64,000 nucleotides of DNA from Syngnathus acus (lineage: Eukaryota; Chordata; Actinopteri; Syngnathiformes; Syngnathidae). The position numbers and the translations under genes were made by a program. This document shows, in pieces, positions 59,280-64,000 of this stretch. The notes under the pieces were generated by a model. It was not told where the DNA came from. It ran no database searches and saw only the letters and a list, made by a program, of their open reading frames with translations. The stretch's first letter is position 1. Each line of letters begins with the position of its first letter. Where the stretch lies: contig NC_051088.1 in the NCBI RefSeq assembly GCF_901709675.1, positions 20,992,693 to 21,056,692 on the forward strand. The letters run 5' to 3'.

Positions 59280-62213
59280 CGCAATTTGGACAAAACGCCA
59301 TGAAAATCTCATGTGCCTATACACACACACGCACACGCACGCACACACACACACACATGCACACACACTAGGAGACTGCAGCTTCCACTGCCTACCCGGA
59401 CTTTTGCGAACCTACCCCAAGTGAGCATTGTTGATGCTGCCCCCCCTGGTCACCCAGAAAACTGCTCCACACGAACGTGCCCTTTCCTCACCTCAGGAAG
59501 TGGTGAGTGCATGACAACAGATGAGCAAACGCTTAAGGACTTCTTTCCTCTTTCTCTGGACTCCTGAGATGTCACTTTTTACCGAACATTAGCCGGCTTC
59601 CCCGAAGGTGACTTTTTTATTTTTAAACTTTGCATTCTTTTAGCCCACTGCCACAAAGACAGACAAACCATCCACGGCCCTCGGAGGCATCCGCTACGTG
59701 GGTGTAGATTTCCACATCACGTCACCCAGGTCGCAGTTGCTGTAAATTGACTTATGTTTGACAGGCTCGCTTTCATCTTTTCAAAAGTGAAACTTGAACT
59801 CTTCGGTGCAGCATTGGAAGTGCAGAACGTGACCTTGTGGCTTGTTTTGTTTTTTTGAATTCCAAAACGGTACACATAGGCTGGAAACAATCTCACGCAG
59901 GGGGTAAAAAGCTTGTTATCGTCTATTTTTAAAGCAACGAAAAATGTCTTGGTCTGTCTGATGTTGTCGAGATCCGTCAGCGCAGCTACAAATATATCGC
60001 CGTTGTCTCATTGGTCAGCGGGAATCCCAAGTACTTTGTTTCAGGGTGGTGGTGAAAGAGACCAACCAGGTGCCACTTGAGATGTCAGGTGAGCTTATAG
60101 TTGCTTTGTAGCATCCGACACGCCCCTTGGACTGTTTTTATCCCCCAAGCCCGTTTTTTTTTTTTTTTTTTGGCAAAAGACAAAATCACACAGATGCAAA
60201 TGAATGACTGCAAATTGCAGAGATGACAATTAAACCTATCATTAAGCTTTGACAGTATTTCCGTGTGCTTTTGAAGATCCTGTCAATCACACTACGTTTT
60301 TTTTTTTTTCTTTTCAACAAAACAAAATTCTAATTCCTTTTGTTGAGGGGGTCCTCTGATGCATTTCCTTATCCCATTTTTTTTTGGCTGTGGCCAATTC
60401 GACTTAACCTTTTCAGTGGTTTTGAACATGAAGCCAAATTTGGCTAAGAAACACCAGCAAGTTACTAAAACGAATCGTACTGTTGTAACATAACAGTAAA
60501 ATGTTGATTTGGTGTTTTTTTTTGTTTTTTTTTAATTTATAGGGCTTTGCCGTTCAAACTTAAAGTGTCACTACAGGGCCGCAACGTTCAGTAGATATGT
60601 TTTGCACAGCAAGGAAGCAAACAAATGTCCTTAATATATGGAACATCCATGTGACTGTACTCATGATTTAATAGATTTAATCTAATTTTTGACCTGTTTT
60701 ATCATGCCATGTTATACATAAAACTCTATGTAACATTGCCTTAAGTTGTTCCCATAAACGCTAAATGAACAATGTTGGCTGTCGTCTTAAGTTTTGCGTC
60801 TAAGTGAGGGGTGACATACTCCAAAAGAAAGAAATGCAGATGGGATTGGAGAGATAATAATAGTTTACTCATCTGCCAGGACAGGTTTGAATTTCAGCTC
60901 AGGCCATCTTGTATAGAGTTTATTATTAACACTGAGGAAGGATTTTGATAAGTCAAATGCAATATTACATCGATAAAGCTCTGCAAGTGTTTAAATTTTT
61001 AATGATGATTTCTGCAATGTTCCCAGGAGGAAACTACAATGTGATGTCATTGCTGAGCTATTTTTAGAAATTGCCACAAGATTCTTGTGTTGTTACCTGG
61101 TGCTTGTGGGAAGTGGAAATATGTTGGTGACGCTCGTTCTAAATGATCCAGAAGTGGGAATGTAAATGGTTGTTATGTGCCCCGTGATTACCTGGTGAGT
61201 ACCATTTGTCTGGTTGAACTGCCTAATTCCGAGGCTCAACTCTGACTTTTGACCCTATTGAAGTAATGGATGGATAGATTTTCAAAACAGAGGTGGCAGA
61301 AGTCAAGTAATTTTGCAAATTTTAGAATTTGGGACTTTCGTGGCTAAAACGTATGAGTCGACTATTGGTGAAACTCATCTTGAACTACATGTTTCCACAA
61401 GTCTTTCCTGTTAATGTTTGTTTATTATTATTATCTTACGTGACAGTGTTCTATTTGTACCAGTATGCCACATTCTTTTACAGAGTGTGGATTGGGACCA
61501 ACTGCTGAATCAAGTAGCCTATGATGGATGGCGGTTCATTTGGATTTGGAAATATTGGGGAAAAAGAGAAGGGCAACCTGTGAGGCTTACAACCCAAGGA
61601 AAAAAACACGCAACTCCCACATAAAACTTCATCCATCACTATAAAAGCACAAAGACAGGTAAGCTGTGTGTACTTGACAATGAGCTCGCAGATACACTAC
61701 CGTTCAAAAGTTTGGGGTCACAAAATTGTTTGGGTGACCCCAAACTTTTGAACGGTAGTGTATATATTTATTTAGATAATTATTTATAGACTATATATAT
61801 AATCTTCTGTGTAAAAAATCTTATATGTATACTTATATTCATAGATTATATATAATCTTATACAAATATAAGATATAATTTATAATATTTAATTCATAAT
61901 ATTTTATTATAATAATATTTACACTACCGTTCAAAAGTTTGGGGTCACCCAAACAATTTTGTGACCCCAAACTTTTGAACGGTAGTGTAGCTGGTCAAAC
62001 AAAAACAGCTAGCTAGCTGTTGGTAGCTTTATGATGGGTATGGGTCTTTCATTAAAAAGACCAATTGATAGACAATACAGAGATTGTTTTGGCAAGCCGA
62101 GTGGAAAGTAGCAAATGTGCGAATATGGGTTGTTTAACCCAAGTAATACCTTGACCCAACTTGCTTGAAATATCATGGCGACAACTGTTTTTTAGCATTT
62201 CCAAAGTTTCATA
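59280..62213. other. ctdsp1 3' UTR and intergenic region to the convergent obscurin-like gene
   Basis: No coding gene. It contains a (CA)n run at about 59322-59370, several T-runs near 60155 and 60299, and the fold-back MITE at 61694-61988. Both neighbouring genes end here, so it must hold both poly(A) sites. I could not assign them firmly. Confidence 0.6.
61694..61988 (+). mobile_element. Intact fold-back MITE with hairpin at each end
   Basis: This complete copy has a left hairpin at 61694-61761, a ~160-bp AT-rich body and a right hairpin at 61921-61988. The two ends are reverse complements of each other, and each is itself an inverted repeat (AGTTTGGGGTCAC / GTGACCCCAAACT). TA borders the element. 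It is non-coding. Confidence 0.85.
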
Positions 62214-63981
62214 TCATTTGCATTCCTTCACACTGAGAACGGCGCTGCTCTTTGCTTTACCAACATTGAACTTCACTACACCACTCATGTCCACATTGGT
62301 GTGCTTCAGCGTGAGTTTATGCACGGTGCCATGGTTCTCCAGGCGGACTGAGGGTCCAGGCTGAACGTTCTCGCCGTTCAACATCCAAACTGGAGGTCGG
62401 CTGATAGCTACAGAGAGCTTGCACTGGAAAACCGCTGGTTCATTCTCGTGTACCTCCACATCTTCTAGCTCTTGCACCATCTTAAGCTCTTGGGCTGCGT
62501 GTTAGGAATACATTGTTTGTTAATACCAACCAAAACATCTGAACTAAATGTGAGGTTGGATTAATGTTCTTACCTTCCACCATGAGTTTGGCTTCAGAGA
62601 TATGCTCCCCGACCTCAATACTATATGTGCCCTCGTCCTCAACTGCCACCTGCTGGATCACGAGTTTATGGTAGCAACCATCAACCAGGATATCTATTCG
62701 ATCCGAGGGGACGAGCCTCTCCTCGCCCCGGCACCAGGTCGCTCTACTCCGGGATGAGGACACGGTGCATTCCAGGATGACACGGTGATTCTCCAGTGCT
62801 GTCCTGTCCCGCAGTGGCTTGACTATGGACACTGGGAGTTCTGAAGCGAGATGAAACATTTTTAAGATATTGGGCACCTAAATCACGGAGGACTATCCCA
62901 GGCATTGTACCTTCCACTTCTAGGTAAGCCGTAGATTCAACGTCTTTGCTAACAAATCTTATTTCTCCAGCATCCTCAGCTTTGACATTGCACATCAGCA
63001 AGAAGTGTTTGGTCCCTTGAAAGAAAATGTAACATTTCATTGTTTCTCGTGTCAAGTGGTTGATATATTTGACTTTTGCGGGTGCCAGATTCTTACGCAA
63101 CGCATCAGTCATGATTGCTGAAAGCCACAGAGAGACTTTAAATCACAGAGCGATTGTTACCGGGAGATTCTACCAGTCAGTCACAGTCTGGAAGTTGAGT
63201 CAAGTGTGGTTGTCAGCCGGGATAGGCAACCCTGGCCTGACTAGTGTGTTCATTGGTAGTTTTATTCTCGTCCTTTGATACAGTGGTGATCAGTTTTTCA
63301 CCAAATGTCAACTGGGATATAAATTGAACGGGTCAAACGACAGGAAGGCAAAATTATAATTTTCATAGATTGTGTATTGCAAAATAACCTTCCGTGCGAG
63401 TCTTGATGGTGCTGGTGGGACGGATCTTGTGGCCATCCTTATACCATTCGCCGCTCACATCGCTCAGGGAAACCTCACACATGAATACTGCGTTCTGATC
63501 TTCCTGGATGCAAAGATTCTCCAGGTCCTGCAGAATTGTCAGCTCATGCTCTAAGAGTGAATCAGAGAAAAACATTATAGCGAATCTACAGTTTACAAAG
63601 TACATAAGAATTTTTTGTCCTTTCAGACCGACCATAAACCTCCAAAGAACAGGAAGTGCTGCTTTCCCCCACATCACAGATGTAGGTGCCAGAATCTACC
63701 AAAGAGCACTGCAGGATTTGACAGAACTTCTTTCGCCCCATAGAATATATCCTAATGTTCTTGCCTGGCTTCAGCTCGGTTCCATTCTTATTCATTGTTG
63801 AAGATAGACAAAGGTATTTCTTATTGTTTCTCCATTTTGAAGTTAATTCTGTATGACGATAATTTTACCTTGAACCATCTGACTCCAACGTTTTGTCGAG
63901 AGAATTCGCACTCCAAAGTGACAGGGAATTCTTCTTCCACACGGACATCAACCAGATCTTTTAGGGTGGTAACTGGAGTCT
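62214..63981 (-). CDS. obsl1: Obscurin-like protein, 3' six exons (four Ig domains), partial
   Basis: Exons on the minus strand: 63981-63869, 63786-63633, 63550-63389, 63015-62911, 62840-62574, 62488-62214 (stop TGA at 62216-62214). Phases agree throughout, and the gene continues beyond the window. The Ig domains are, in order: exons 1+2 (LECEFSRQNVGVRWFK; DSGTYICDVGESSTSCSLEV), exons 3+4 (FMCEVSLSDVSGEWYKDG; DAGEIRFVSKDVESTAYLEV), exon 5 (ILECTVSSSRSRATWCRGEE; DEGTYSIEVG) and exon 6 (FQCKLSVAISRPPVWMLNGE; LSVKECK end). One- or two-exon phase-1 Ig units are typical of obscurin/titin-type genes. Human OBSL1 lies near SPEG, which favours obsl1, a cytoskeletal adaptor of the 3M complex. Obscurin or another Ig-array gene is not excluded by sequence alone. 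Confidence 0.7.
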
Positions 63982-64000
63982 CTGTAAATGTTATCAATTG

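Overview
This is a vertebrate nuclear window, almost certainly from a ray-finned (teleost) fish. Genes are split by GT-AG introns, the gaps between genes are AT-rich, there are many microsatellites, and there are fish-type repeats: a tRNA-derived SINE with a (ATGG)n tail, fold-back MITEs and hAT-like elements. I cannot name the species.

Layout. (1) 398-8.9 kb, + strand: the 3' end of a neuropilin-2 gene (nrp2). It holds the end of the MAM domain and two alternative C-terminal ends (form B at 3705-3982; form A at 6394-6456 plus 6541-6830). (2) 8.9-20.7 kb: a repeat-rich gene desert. (3) 20,888-22,545, - strand: a compact eight-exon gene for a secreted rhamnose-binding (SUEL-type) lectin with two carbohydrate-recognition domains. 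I rebuilt it exon by exon with consistent phases. (4) 24,861-51,818, + strand: a complete speg gene (striated-muscle preferentially expressed kinase), with about 39 coding exons, Ig and FN3 domains, two kinase domains and at least one alternative first-exon pair. (5) 54,066-59,279, + strand: ctdsp1, a small CTD phosphatase. One of its introns carries the miR-26b hairpin. (6) 62,214-63,981, - strand: the last six exons (four Ig domains) of an obscurin-like gene, probably obsl1, tail-to-tail with ctdsp1.

CTDSP1, SPEG and OBSL1 all lie on human 2q35 and NRP2 is on 2q33, so the block fits known vertebrate synteny. SPEG and OBSL1 are sarcomere/cytoskeleton Ig-superfamily proteins. CTDSP1 and its intronic miR-26 are known partners in repressing neuronal genes. 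The lectin is an unrelated immune-type gene lying between nrp2 and speg.

The main points for a second look are the alternative 5' exons of speg, an in-frame stop in its N-terminal region, its apparently missing second Ig domain, the divergent lectin, a transposon fragment that abuts (and may form) an nrp2 splice acceptor, and several nested transposons with readable target-site duplications. I saw no clearly new gene system. Exon boundaries come from hand-reading splice sites and checking reading-frame phase, not from transcripts.
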